From Bdellovibrionales bacterium GWA2_49_15 (GTDB lineage Bacteria > Bdellovibrionota > Bacteriovoracia > Bacteriovoracales > Bacteriovoracaceae), in contig MEPP01000001.1 in assembly GCA_001769855.1 (NCBI GenBank), positions 722,982 through 786,981 on the forward strand: a stretch of 64,000 nucleotides of DNA. The letters run 5' to 3'. This document shows positions 36,515 to 45,259 of this stretch, one piece after another. Position numbers and translations under genes: made by a program. Under the pieces are notes generated by a model. It was not told the origin of the DNA. It did not search any database and was given only the letters and a program-made list of their open reading frames with translations. Positions within the stretch are counted from its first letter, which is position 1. Each line of letters opens with the position of its first letter.

Positions 36515-37407
36515 TTTATATTTTCAGGAAAAAGCTCCACCTTCTCTGTTTTAACCTTTTCTTGCACCAGCTCCTGGTATAAATTCTGGGCCTTCGCCAT
36601 CACGTATTCCTGTTTCACCATGTCCTTGACCTCTTTGTAAGGTTTCTTATATTTCTCCTTATTGGCCTTATAGAAGTTTTCAAGGTCTGACTCATCGGTC
36701 TTCATTTTCGTCTGAATTTCCGTCTCATAGACTTTCCCCACGATTAACTGCTTTTCAACCTGCTGCAACTTTTTGCGAAGTTCGGGGTCCTTATCAAAAC
36801 CCATTTTAAGAGCGTGCTCAAGAATGATCTTGTCGGCGACGAAGGCCTGCAACATCTGAGACTTCTTCTGAGGTCCCTTTATCTCTTCTCGCGCATTGGG
36901 GGGAAGCGTATCCATAAACTCGTTCAGCTCATAATCGTAAAATTCTTTCCCCCCCACCTTGGCCACTATTTTTCCACCTTGCTTCGGGTTGAGAGCGGTC
37001 TTCTCGGCCAGCACCATATTTGCAGCACTATATTTTTGCAGCTTTTCCAGAAGGGCGACGACCGCCTTGCCTGCGTCGCCTTGATGGCCCGAAGTAGGAT
37101 CGTAAGTTTCCACATCGTAATACCATTTAACGGCCTTTTCAAAATGCCCTGCCCGCTCACTCAATTCGCCAAGGGAAAAGGCCACGAGCGATTTTTCCTT
37201 GGCGGTTAAATTTCCACTTTCCAGATATTTTTCATAGTTTGCGATGGCCTCATCTAGGAGTCCGGCACTTTCCAGCTTTGCGGCGGTATGGCGAAGGGCA
37301 TTGGCATCTATGGCCACTGTCTTCGCTGATTTTAGGGTTGCGATGACCACAATGCTTAGGATAATTTGAACTGCAATAATAATGATGAGCCTAAAATCTT
37401 TTTTCAT
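36511..37407 (-). CDS. Membrane-anchored TPR protein with SurA-like chaperone part lacking parvulin domain
   Basis: 298 residues. One N-terminal membrane helix (about 8-25), TPR-like helices (about 35-130), then a segment like the N-terminal chaperone domain of SurA/PrsA (VAKVGGKEFYDYELNEFM, AFVADKIILEHALKMGFD, ELRKKLQQVEKQLIVGKVYE). In SurA-type proteins a PpiC isomerase domain follows a 'NKEKYKKP' stretch; here that stretch runs straight into YKEVKDMVKQEYVMAKAQ, which is the part that normally follows PpiC. So the isomerase seems to be deleted and the chaperone cradle kept. It lies 2 bases after the DUF58 gene. Confidence 0.7.
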   Translation of the reverse strand: MKKDFRLIIIIAVQIILSIVVIATLKSAKTVAIDANALRHTAAKLESAGLLDEAIANYEKYLESGNLTAKEKSLVAFSLGELSERAGHFEKAVKWYYDVETYDPTSGHQGDAGKAVVALLEKLQKYSAANMVLAEKTALNPKQGGKIVAKVGGKEFYDYELNEFMDTLPPNAREEIKGPQKKSQMLQAFVADKIILEHALKMGFDKDPELRKKLQQVEKQLIVGKVYETEIQTKMKTDESDLENFYKANKEKYKKPYKEVKDMVKQEYVMAKAQNLYQELVQEKVKTEKVELFPENIK

Positions 37408-37409
37408 AT

Positions 37410-38309
37410 TTACTTCCTGTTGTCACGCGCCTTAAAAAATCTCACGATGGGATCAATATACGAATCCTTCACGTTCACCTCGATATAATCAATACCATTC
37501 ATGCGAAAAAATTTTCGGGTCTCATGCAGCCGTTTGCTGGCGAGCTGCGAATACTCTCTCTGGAAAATCTTATTCGAGGTGTTGACCATAATAAAATCCC
37601 CCGTCTCAGCGTCCTCAAGCTCGATGTACCCGATTCTCGGCATTTCAATCTCCCGGGGGTCAGTGATTGAAACGGATATTAAATCGTGCCTTCTCGAGGT
37701 GATCTGGATTTCTTTCTCAAAGTTTTTGCCTTGAAAATCAGAGATCAAAAAAACGATGGCCTTTTTTTTGACCACCCTGTTTAAAAACTCAAGGGGAACA
37801 TTAATATCAGTTTTTTTGGAATCCGATTTGTAGGATAGAATATCCCTGATCAGCCGCCAGATATGTCCTCGCCCTTTTTTTGGTGCGACATAATGTTCCA
37901 CATGATCGGAGAAAATAATGAGACCGACCTTGTCATTATTGCGAAGGGCGGTATAGGAAAGAAGGGCGGCAATTTCACTCGCCACTTCATTTTTAAATTT
38001 ATCCACGGTACCAAAGCGGGAAGAACCTGATACGTCCACCACAAACATAACGGTGAGTTCCCGTTCATCGCGGTAAGTTTTTATAAACGCCTTATCATGT
38101 CTCGCAGTGACGTTCCAATCAATATGCCTGACATCGTCACCATACTGGTATTCGCGGACCTCCTCAAACTCCATTCCGCGCCCTTTAAAGGCACTCAGAT
38201 ATTCGCCTGCAAAGGCATCATTCACCAGATGTCGTGCCCGAATCTGAATCCCTTTAATCTTTGCGATGAGGGCTTCATCAAGAAGCTTCACCTCGAGGTT
38301 ATTCGCCAT
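37410..38309 (-). CDS. DUF58 domain protein (MoxR-associated)
   Basis: 299 residues. The DUF58 signature is clear: EFEEVREYQYGDDVRHIDWNVTARHDKAFIK followed by a vWA-like fold with a MIDAS-like DVSGSS and FLISDFQG. No membrane helix, unlike the longer members of this family. These proteins almost always come with MoxR and Bat-type proteins and are thought to act as adaptors. moxR lies 18 bases upstream, the TPR/SurA-like gene 2 bases downstream. Confidence 0.9.
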   Translation of the reverse strand: MANNLEVKLLDEALIAKIKGIQIRARHLVNDAFAGEYLSAFKGRGMEFEEVREYQYGDDVRHIDWNVTARHDKAFIKTYRDERELTVMFVVDVSGSSRFGTVDKFKNEVASEIAALLSYTALRNNDKVGLIIFSDHVEHYVAPKKGRGHIWRLIRDILSYKSDSKKTDINVPLEFLNRVVKKKAIVFLISDFQGKNFEKEIQITSRRHDLISVSITDPREIEMPRIGYIELEDAETGDFIMVNTSNKIFQREYSQLASKRLHETRKFFRMNGIDYIEVNVKDSYIDPIVRFFKARDNRK

Positions 38310-38327
38310 GCCCGTTACTCCCCCTTT

Positions 38328-39317
38328 TTAAGGCACGTCAATTTTATCAAATATTTTTAAAATCAGATCATCGGAGGTTATGTTTTGCGCTTCCGCTTCG
38401 TACGAGACAGTCACTCTATGCCGGAGCACATCCGCACCGATTGTTTTAATATCTTGGGGTGTGACATATCCTCTTCCCTGGAGAAAGGCATGGGCCTTGG
38501 CCGCCTTCACGAGATAGATGGAGGCCCGCGGGGAAGCACCATATTCGATCAGATGCTTGATATCCTTCAAATTGAAGCTTTCAGGATTTCGTGTGGCAAA
38601 GACAATATTCGCCACATAATCATAGAGCTTCTCATCGAAAAATACCTGCTCCACGAGTTGACGAAGTTCCAAAATTTTTTCAGGGGAAAGTACCTTATTA
38701 ATTGTGACGTCGGTAGGCGTTGCAATTCTTTTCATAATTCGAATTTCTTCCTCTTTGTTGGGATAGACGACTTTGACTTTCATCATAAAGCGGTCTACCT
38801 GCGCTTCAGGAAGGGGATAGGTTCCTTCCTGCTCGACCGGGTTTTGGGTCGCCATGACCAGAAAAGGGCGCGGCAGCGGGAAGGTCGTTTCTCCAATAGT
38901 GACTTGTTTTTCCTGCATGGCCTCCAACAAAGCACTTTGAACTTTGGCCGGGGCACGGTTAATTTCATCGGTGAGGATAATGTTGGCAAAGATGGGACCT
39001 TTCTTAATACTGAAGGTGCCATCTTTGGGAGAATAAATCTGGGTTCCCGTTAGATCGGCGGGAAGGAGATCGGGCGTAAACTGAATTCTTCGAAATTCGA
39101 CCTGCATGACTTTGGCGAGGGTATTGATGGACGTGGTTTTGGCCAATCCCGGAACGCCTTCCACCAGAATATGCCCGTCTGAAAGAATGCCGATGATGAG
39201 CTTTTCAATCATATTGCGCTGGCCGACCATGACCTTATTAACTTCTTCGACAACCTGATTGACCACGGGAAATTCTGCCTGAACCTTTCTTGAAATTTCT
39301 TCTACCGTCATTTTCAT
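38328..39317 (-). CDS. moxR: MoxR-family AAA+ ATPase
   Basis: 329 residues. Walker A in VEGVPGLAKT, Walker B LTDEINRAP, sensor 1 ATQNP, then QVDRFMMKVKV and RHRVTVSYEAEA at the end, all typical of MoxR. These ATPases act on vWA-domain proteins to help assemble or activate complexes. Start ATG 39317 has AAGGAG 8 bases upstream; the frame is open further to 39422 but would run into the gene before. Gap to that gene's stop is 13 bases. Confidence 0.93.
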   Translation of the reverse strand: MKMTVEEISRKVQAEFPVVNQVVEEVNKVMVGQRNMIEKLIIGILSDGHILVEGVPGLAKTTSINTLAKVMQVEFRRIQFTPDLLPADLTGTQIYSPKDGTFSIKKGPIFANIILTDEINRAPAKVQSALLEAMQEKQVTIGETTFPLPRPFLVMATQNPVEQEGTYPLPEAQVDRFMMKVKVVYPNKEEEIRIMKRIATPTDVTINKVLSPEKILELRQLVEQVFFDEKLYDYVANIVFATRNPESFNLKDIKHLIEYGASPRASIYLVKAAKAHAFLQGRGYVTPQDIKTIGADVLRHRVTVSYEAEAQNITSDDLILKIFDKIDVP

Positions 39318-39330
39318 CTGTCTTTCTCCT

Positions 39331-40617
39331 TCACGTTTTTTGGCCAATTTCTTTTTCGTAATAATCAAGCTCGGCATCGGATAATTCAAATCCGGCAAAG
39401 CGAACCTGCTCAACAAGATCATTTATTTTTTTGGAATGATCACCCTTTCCATCAGCAAACTTCATATTGAGCTTTAATAACTCTAAAGAATATTCTTTTT
39501 TTCTTCCCTCGATCCTTAACCTTCTAATGCTCTGCAGAGCATCTTGCCGGTCGGGCCCAGCACTTTCGGGTAACCGAATCTTTTCTCGTTTCTTTTGTAA
39601 AACAAAAAAACCAATTAGAAAAACAATCGCCCCGATAAAAACGCCAATGATTGAGTACAAAAATCCTTTTGGTGGGCTTTTGACCTCAACATCAATGCCG
39701 GGATGTCTGGTGAGCTGCTCCGATCCGCCGTAGACAGACTGAAATGCCATGATAATCGGGCCGAGATGGAACGTCCCTTCTTTTTTAAAATGCGCGGGGT
39801 ATGAATAGTTGAGCACAGCTTCCTTCTCATCCGCCTGTGAGCTGGATGAAATATTGTCGTTCAAAACGATTCCCTCGGGAAAGGTAATTTTCGGTACCTT
39901 CACGCGATATTTATTTGGATCACCTTTCCAATGAATTTTGACCTGCAGGGTTGCAGAGGTCCCTTTGGTAATCCCCTCTAACTTTGTCACCTCAAGAACA
40001 GGCGGGATAAGTTTTTCTGGAATCGGTCCGCCAGCGTTCCCAGAAGGATTCACCTCATCCTTGAACTCAGCTTCACTGATTTTCTTGATTTTTAGGAGAC
40101 TTTCAAACTGGTTAAACGTTTCGCTGTCGCTCCAGGACTTGGCCCCTCGGGCCACGCCGACCAGTTTCCCTTCAGGAGAGATGAGATAAAGACTTGGGAG
40201 CGCGGTTGCCTGATAGTCACCGGCAACCTGGCCGCTTTCATCGTGCAGGATGGGAAACGTCAGCTTCAGCTCTTCGGCAAATTTTTGAATTGCGCTAGGA
40301 TCTACTTGATCAGTGGAGATCCCGAGGATGACAAGATTTTTCTGACGAAATCGTTTATAAAGGGTTTCCAGCTCAGGAAGTTCCATGCGGCACGGGCCGC
40401 ACCAGGTGGCCCAAAAGGCCAGCATAACCCACTGGCCTTTCAAGTTTTGCAACGAGTAGGCTTTTCCCTGGAGATCAGCCAACTCCATCGATGGCGGCTC
40501 AGTAAAGACTCTTGTAAATCCGAGATTTTCAATGGAAGTAAACGGGTTCTCTTTTCCACCTGCTTCGGCGGTCAAGGAGAAAGCGGTAAGAAGACAAAAA
40601 CACAGCAATAATTTCAT
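39331..40617 (-). CDS. TlpA-like thioredoxin fused to a membrane-anchored Ig-like domain
   Basis: 428 residues. Signal peptide (about 1-19), then a TlpA/ResA-type thioredoxin domain (about 35-180) with active site WCGPC (Cys73 and Cys76) and the cis-Pro region ATALPSLYLI, then a beta-sandwich (about 205-315) like those of BatD, one membrane helix (about 325-347) and a cytoplasmic helical end of about 80 residues. It looks like a thioredoxin domain joined to a BatD-like protein. It is the first gene of the Bat operon. Role: thiol-disulfide exchange in the periplasm, probably on operon partners; this is inferred. Confidence 0.85.
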   Translation of the reverse strand: MKLLLCFCLLTAFSLTAEAGGKENPFTSIENLGFTRVFTEPPSMELADLQGKAYSLQNLKGQWVMLAFWATWCGPCRMELPELETLYKRFRQKNLVILGISTDQVDPSAIQKFAEELKLTFPILHDESGQVAGDYQATALPSLYLISPEGKLVGVARGAKSWSDSETFNQFESLLKIKKISEAEFKDEVNPSGNAGGPIPEKLIPPVLEVTKLEGITKGTSATLQVKIHWKGDPNKYRVKVPKITFPEGIVLNDNISSSSQADEKEAVLNYSYPAHFKKEGTFHLGPIIMAFQSVYGGSEQLTRHPGIDVEVKSPPKGFLYSIIGVFIGAIVFLIGFFVLQKKREKIRLPESAGPDRQDALQSIRRLRIEGRKKEYSLELLKLNMKFADGKGDHSKKINDLVEQVRFAGFELSDAELDYYEKEIGQKT

Positions 40618-40731
40618 AGGGAAAATATAAGACCTCTCAATTTTTTTTTCAAGGGCCTTGAAACTCGGCCTGCCATTCAGCGTGCACTTTAGAGAGATCT
40701 TGCAAGGATATTACAAAAAAATCACAATGCC

Positions 40732-41457
40732 TTAGCGAATAAAATCCGCCACGAAATTATTGGCGGGATTCTGCCTAATTTCCTGGGGGCGCCCGGTTTG
40801 AAGAATCTCCCCTTCATTTAAAATGACAATCAGATCGGACATGGTAAAGGCCTCAACTTGATCGTGAGTTACATAGAGACAGGTAATTTTAAACTGCTGC
40901 TGGATTTTACGAATATCTTCGCGCATTTTCTCGCGAAGCTTGGCGTCCAAGTTAGAGAGAGGCTCATCGAGGAGGAGAAGTTTAGGTCTCATCACCAGAC
41001 CTCGCGCCAAGGCCACCCGCTGCTGCTGGCCGCCCGACAACTGGGCCGGCATGCGTTTTTCGAGTCCATCCAGCTCAACCAATTTTAAAATCTCCCACAC
41101 GTGCAGATCGATCTCTGTTTTACTCAGCTTTTTTATTTTTAAAGGATAAGCGACATTGTCAAAAACATTCATGTGAGGCCAGACTGCGTAGCTCTGAAAA
41201 ACCATGCCGATGTGTCGCTTCTCTGGCGCAAGGAATATTTTGGCCTCGGGGTTTGAGACAACCTCATCTCCAAGCTTAATGACTCCTGAGTTGTTTCGCT
41301 CGAGCCCCGCCACCATTCTTAAAACAGTGGTTTTGCCGCATCCTGAGGGGCCAAGGAGAGAAACAAAATCGCCATCGGGCACCTTTAGTGACAGATCTTT
41401 AACCACCACCACATCACCGAAGCTTTTATGAACATTGCTTAAGGTCACTGAGCTCAT
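40732..41457 (-). CDS. ABC transporter ATPase, ferric-iron type
   Basis: 241 residues. Walker A GPSGCGKT, ABC signature LSGGQQQRVALARGL, Walker B LLLLDEPLSNLD and switch His in CLYVTHDQ. It is of the FbpC/PotA family but lacks the C-terminal TOBE regulatory domain found in FbpC (usually about 350 residues). Overlaps the permease gene start-stop by 4 bases. Energises the importer encoded by the next two genes. Confidence 0.9.
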   Translation of the reverse strand: MSSVTLSNVHKSFGDVVVVKDLSLKVPDGDFVSLLGPSGCGKTTVLRMVAGLERNNSGVIKLGDEVVSNPEAKIFLAPEKRHIGMVFQSYAVWPHMNVFDNVAYPLKIKKLSKTEIDLHVWEILKLVELDGLEKRMPAQLSGGQQQRVALARGLVMRPKLLLLDEPLSNLDAKLREKMREDIRKIQQQFKITCLYVTHDQVEAFTMSDLIVILNEGEILQTGRPQEIRQNPANNFVADFIR

Positions 41458-43097
41458 AGACCGTACTTCCCTTTTGAAATAAATTTTAGGAAAAAATTAA
41501 ATAATCCTGTCGGGATAATGACGAGCAAGGCAAGCACTGCCGGCCCGCCACCGCCTAAATCTCCATATTCTTGCAGGTGAAAAATAAAGGCCCCAATTGT
41601 TTCGAGACCGGGCCCGGTGAGCAAGACCGTCATCGTGACCTCAAACATCGCGGGCATAAACACCAGAAAGAAGCTGGCAATAATGGATGGTCTGAGAAGT
41701 GGCCACCAAATATAGCGCATGGTTTGCCAGGTGCCGGCACCGGACAATCGGGATGCTTCGTCCAGACAGGGATGAATTTGCCCCACACCATCCTCCAAGG
41801 TCTTATAGCTAAAATTTAAAAATTTAATCGAATAGGCCAGGATGATCAAAAAACCAGTACTGTTGAGTGCCAACCAGCTGCCAAAAAGCCCGGGTCCAAA
41901 CCCGACCAGCAGGGCCAAGGCCAGCACTGTTCCGGGAGTCACATAGGGTAAAGAAACCAAGATTGAGGTGACTCCTTTGAGCCTTGGAGAAAATACATAT
42001 TTGAGGGCATAGGCCAAACCGAATCCGGCCAGCACGCAAAAGATTCCGGCGGTGCCGGCAAATAAAAGCGAATTAACAAAGGCGCGAAAGGTTTCATCGG
42101 TGTGGAAGAGAATTCGTTCAAAGTTTGAGAATCCAAAATTGGACCAGGTTAGAATTCCTTGCACTTTGGCAAAGGCCGCCAGGACAATGGCAGAAAGGGG
42201 GAGCACAAAAAGAATGCCAAAAATTATTGCAATAATAACGAAGAGCGGCCACTTCCAAGACCCTAACGGGGCGATCTGAGGTCTTGGAGTTTTACCTGAG
42301 ATGGTGGCAAATTGACGAATGCGCAGAGGGCCTTCGCTTAAGAGAAGAATGATAAAGGCCAGCCCCATGAGAATCAGACTCAAACTGGAGGCCTTCAAAA
42401 TTCCCGACATACTGCCCATCTTCTGAAAAGTATAAATTTGGGTCGTCAGCAAAAATATTCCACCGGGAGTCCCGATCAGGGCGGGAACCCCAAAGCTGGC
42501 GGTTGTGGCCAAAAAGGCCAGAAGAAATCCGTTAAAGAGCGGGGCACGCAGCAACGGCAAGGTGACATGGCGAAAAGTTTGCCAAGTGGTTGCGCCACTC
42601 ATCCGGGAGGCCTCCTCCATGGTGGGATCGATGGCTTCGAAGGCCTTGAGCAAAATCAGCAAAACATAGGTAAAAAGAAAACTTGTTTCGATCAAGACAA
42701 GACCGATAAAGGAATAGATGTTCAGATGCCAACCGGTCCAAACATTGAGAAAGCCATTATTGGGATTGGCCAGCAGAATCCAGGCAATGGCACCGACAAT
42801 GGGTGGAACAGTGTAGGGCATGATAAAGGCCCCGCGCCACCAGCTTTTAAGGGGAAAATCTGTGCGAGTAAAAAGAAAGGCCAGGCCGAGAGCAAACACC
42901 GCAGAAAGGGAAGCAACCGCCAAGCCGAGGCCAAAAGTATTCCGTAGCGCGGTATGAAGGAGTGACGAGCGAAAGGTTTCCACAAAAGGATGAGGAACAA
43001 TTTCTGTCGTTAAAAGATGTTTAAAGAGCGCACTGAAGGGTGCAAAAAAGAGATAGAGTAAGAAAGCAAAAAAAATGAAGAGAAGAAATTTCTTCAT
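41454..43097 (-). CDS. ABC importer permease, ferric-iron type (FbpB-like)
   Basis: 547 residues with about 12 membrane helices: two copies of the binding-protein-dependent permease domain in one chain, each with an EAA-type loop (MEEASRMSGATTWQTFRHVTLP and LDEASRLSGAGTWQTMRYIWWP). This two-domain form is typical of iron(III) importers of the Fbp/Afu group. Lies between the ATPase and the binding protein genes. Confidence 0.9.
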   Translation of the reverse strand: MKKFLLFIFFAFLLYLFFAPFSALFKHLLTTEIVPHPFVETFRSSLLHTALRNTFGLGLAVASLSAVFALGLAFLFTRTDFPLKSWWRGAFIMPYTVPPIVGAIAWILLANPNNGFLNVWTGWHLNIYSFIGLVLIETSFLFTYVLLILLKAFEAIDPTMEEASRMSGATTWQTFRHVTLPLLRAPLFNGFLLAFLATTASFGVPALIGTPGGIFLLTTQIYTFQKMGSMSGILKASSLSLILMGLAFIILLLSEGPLRIRQFATISGKTPRPQIAPLGSWKWPLFVIIAIIFGILFVLPLSAIVLAAFAKVQGILTWSNFGFSNFERILFHTDETFRAFVNSLLFAGTAGIFCVLAGFGLAYALKYVFSPRLKGVTSILVSLPYVTPGTVLALALLVGFGPGLFGSWLALNSTGFLIILAYSIKFLNFSYKTLEDGVGQIHPCLDEASRLSGAGTWQTMRYIWWPLLRPSIIASFFLVFMPAMFEVTMTVLLTGPGLETIGAFIFHLQEYGDLGGGGPAVLALLVIIPTGLFNFFLKFISKGKYGL

Positions 43098-43114
43098 CGT
43101 CGTGGTCTCATCGA

Positions 43115-44113
43115 TTACTGGTACATGATTTGAGTGAATTTTTCCTTCAGCTCATTTCTTTTTTTGGTGATGGCGTCTAAAAAGGTCCGATCAAACGGAA
43201 AGGCCTTGGCGGTAATCTGCTCGAGTGGAGGTGCGCCGACAGGAACCTGAAAGCCTTTCTTGGGTGAGTACATGAAAGAACGCACCATGGCCTCCTGTCC
43301 CTCATTGCCAAAAAACCACTCTGCCAGCCGCTCAACTGTTTTTCGGTCTGAATCTTTTTTGGTAAGGGCGAAAACATTATTATGAATGACAACTCCATCC
43401 TCGGGAAAAACCACCTTCAGGCGACTATCTGAATCAATCAGGCGCAACACATTTTCTAATAAGACAATCCCCACCGGTCGCTCCTTTGACTGAATTCGCC
43501 GAATCACGGCGCTATTCCCGCCTTCCATAATGACCTTATTTTTTTTGAGCTGCTCAAAATATTCCCAGCCATAGCGCGCCTGGAGTGCCGCCATGGTGGA
43601 GAAGGTGGTGCCTGAACTTAGCGGGGACCCGGAGGAGACCAGATTGGCGAAACTCGGCAAGGAAAGATCTTTATAGGATTTAGGTGCCTTGTCGGGTGTC
43701 ATGCCATCGCTATTGTAGGTGATCACCATGACCGGAATACTCAAAGTGGCGTACAAGTTGGCGGGGTGTTTAAAATCAGGCGAGATTTCGCTGGCATTTT
43801 GAATGGGGTACGCATGGAGCCGCCCCTGTGCCGCCAGTTCCTCATACCAAAAGCGGTCTGAGCAAATAATAATATCGGCCTGCATGGACCCGCTTAAAAT
43901 CTCGGCATTAACCTTGGCTGCAATTTCTTCGGACCCCGCCTGAAACCAGTTAATTTCAAGGCCGGGAAAGATTTTGGCCAAGCGAGGTGTTAAATCGGCA
44001 ATAGTATCCTTATAAAGTGAGGTATAAATCCAAATTGAGTTTTTCTTTTCGCTTTGACATCCCATGACCAAAATCAACAACAAAATTGCCAGCATGCGGA
44101 ATTTGATATGCAT
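43115..44113 (-). CDS. Substrate-binding lipoprotein, ferric-iron ABC importer type
   Basis: 332 residues. Lipoprotein signal with lipobox LVMGC (Cys at about residue 19), which is unusual for Gram-negatives where the binding protein is generally free in the periplasm. The mature protein resembles iron(III)-binding AfuA/FbpA: IWIYTSLYKDTIADLTPRL, AGSEEIAAKVNAEI, and a C-terminal EWFFGNEGQEAMV. ATG 44113 has AGGA 8 bases upstream. Together with the permease and ATPase genes it forms a complete importer; iron is the likely substrate, other anion-chelated ligands are possible. Confidence 0.85.
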   Translation of the reverse strand: MHIKFRMLAILLLILVMGCQSEKKNSIWIYTSLYKDTIADLTPRLAKIFPGLEINWFQAGSEEIAAKVNAEILSGSMQADIIICSDRFWYEELAAQGRLHAYPIQNASEISPDFKHPANLYATLSIPVMVITYNSDGMTPDKAPKSYKDLSLPSFANLVSSGSPLSSGTTFSTMAALQARYGWEYFEQLKKNKVIMEGGNSAVIRRIQSKERPVGIVLLENVLRLIDSDSRLKVVFPEDGVVIHNNVFALTKKDSDRKTVERLAEWFFGNEGQEAMVRSFMYSPKKGFQVPVGAPPLEQITAKAFPFDRTFLDAITKKRNELKEKFTQIMYQ

Positions 44114-44222
44114 AAACTCTTCCTCGATATTCAATGGATAGACGAGATATTCTGGCCTAGTCTATGCTACGCTCCAAGACGCATAACACCCAATATCCGA
44201 ATCCGGGAGAAAATAAACAGAG

Positions 44223-44600
44223 ATGAATGCCGTTCGGAGTACAAAACAATGGATGACCCTCGCCGCAGGTCACTTTTTTGCCGGTCTGGGAGTCATCGGG
44301 GCCTTTCTACCCATCATCCCGACGGTCCCTTTTTTAATCGTGGCGGCGTATTTTTATAATAAAGGCCATCCTGACTTTCACCATAAACTTATGACTCTCC
44401 CCAAAATCGGTCCGCTGTTAGCAGATTGGGAGCAGCATAAGATAATTCGAAAGGAAGCCAAGTGGGGTGCGGTCGGAATGGTGGTTATGCTTTTCGCCTG
44501 GCCGATCTATTTTCAACATCACAATCTGGGAATGATGATTGCCCTTATTTTGATAGAACTCGCCTTGATCATTTTTATCATCACCAGGAAGTCAAAGTAA
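44223..44600 (+). CDS. YbaN/DUF454 family inner membrane protein
   Basis: 125 residues with three or four membrane helices. Family blocks LGVIGAFLPIIPTVPFLIVAAYFY and NKGHPDFHHKLM are clear. Function in the family is unknown. Divergent from the iron-importer operon and convergent with the S51 peptidase gene, whose 3' end it overlaps by 20 bases. Confidence 0.85.
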   Translation: MNAVRSTKQWMTLAAGHFFAGLGVIGAFLPIIPTVPFLIVAAYFYNKGHPDFHHKLMTLPKIGPLLADWEQHKIIRKEAKWGAVGMVVMLFAWPIYFQHHNLGMMIALILIELALIIFIITRKSK

Positions 44601-45249
44601 TTTTCTTCCCCTGACAAAAGCAGGTAATACTTCCAAGCATCTTTAATCCATTATCATCCATGAGAATTCCTGAGCCATCGGGACAGGCAAACAGGGGCCG
44701 CTTGTGCTTTCTAGTGTAAGAGATGAAGGCCTTTTCATAACGCAAAGATTTTTTATAGTGGGGAAAGAACTCAAAAGGCACAAGCCCGAGAGATTTTAAA
44801 TTTTTGAGATGCACATAATTTTCATCTGCATCAAAGGGAGGATGGCCGGCCATGTAAATTGACGGCGTGATGATTATGCCTCCGGCGGATTCCCCCGCCA
44901 GCACTCCTCCCTGCATAACAAATCGCTGAATGCGAGGAAGCAGGCCGGACTTACGAAGAGCATTCAAAAAATAAAAGGTATTCCCGCCACCCAGGTGAAT
45001 AATATCGCTCTTGAATGCCAACTCCAACATGGTTCGATCCAATGGGCGGTCGACCGGCAAGAGAAGAAATTTTGAGACATGAAAACGGCGGTAGTGAAGT
45101 ACAAAATCTCGAAATTCTATGTCGGCATTATACGATGAAGCTGGAATAAAGGTGATACTGGGATGTTTGTGTTTGGTTAATCTTAAAAGCTCTCGATCGA
45201 GGTCCCTATTTTCTTTGGGCGTGCCACCACTATATAAAACCAGCCGCAC
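44581..45249 (-). CDS. S51-family serine peptidase (dipeptidase E / cyanophycinase-like)
   Basis: 222 residues. Nucleophile Ser in VLAGESAGGIII, on the sharp turn after the beta strand; HLGGGNTFYFLNAL is the conserved oxyanion/binding block. Length fits PepE-type aspartyl dipeptidases (about 230). It is cytoplasmic. The SelO-like gene lies 10 bases upstream in the same direction, so the two are probably in one operon. Confidence 0.8.
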   Translation of the reverse strand: MRLVLYSGGTPKENRDLDRELLRLTKHKHPSITFIPASSYNADIEFRDFVLHYRRFHVSKFLLLPVDRPLDRTMLELAFKSDIIHLGGGNTFYFLNALRKSGLLPRIQRFVMQGGVLAGESAGGIIITPSIYMAGHPPFDADENYVHLKNLKSLGLVPFEFFPHYKKSLRYEKAFISYTRKHKRPLFACPDGSGILMDDNGLKMLGSITCFCQGKKITLTSW

Positions 45250-45259
45250 CCAAGCCTCT

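Noticed and set aside
40647-40663. TTTCAAGGGCCTTGAAA palindrome between the iron importer and the Bat operon as a terminator
   Set aside because: Loop of one base, and the T run lies on the wrong side for transcripts coming from the importer genes.
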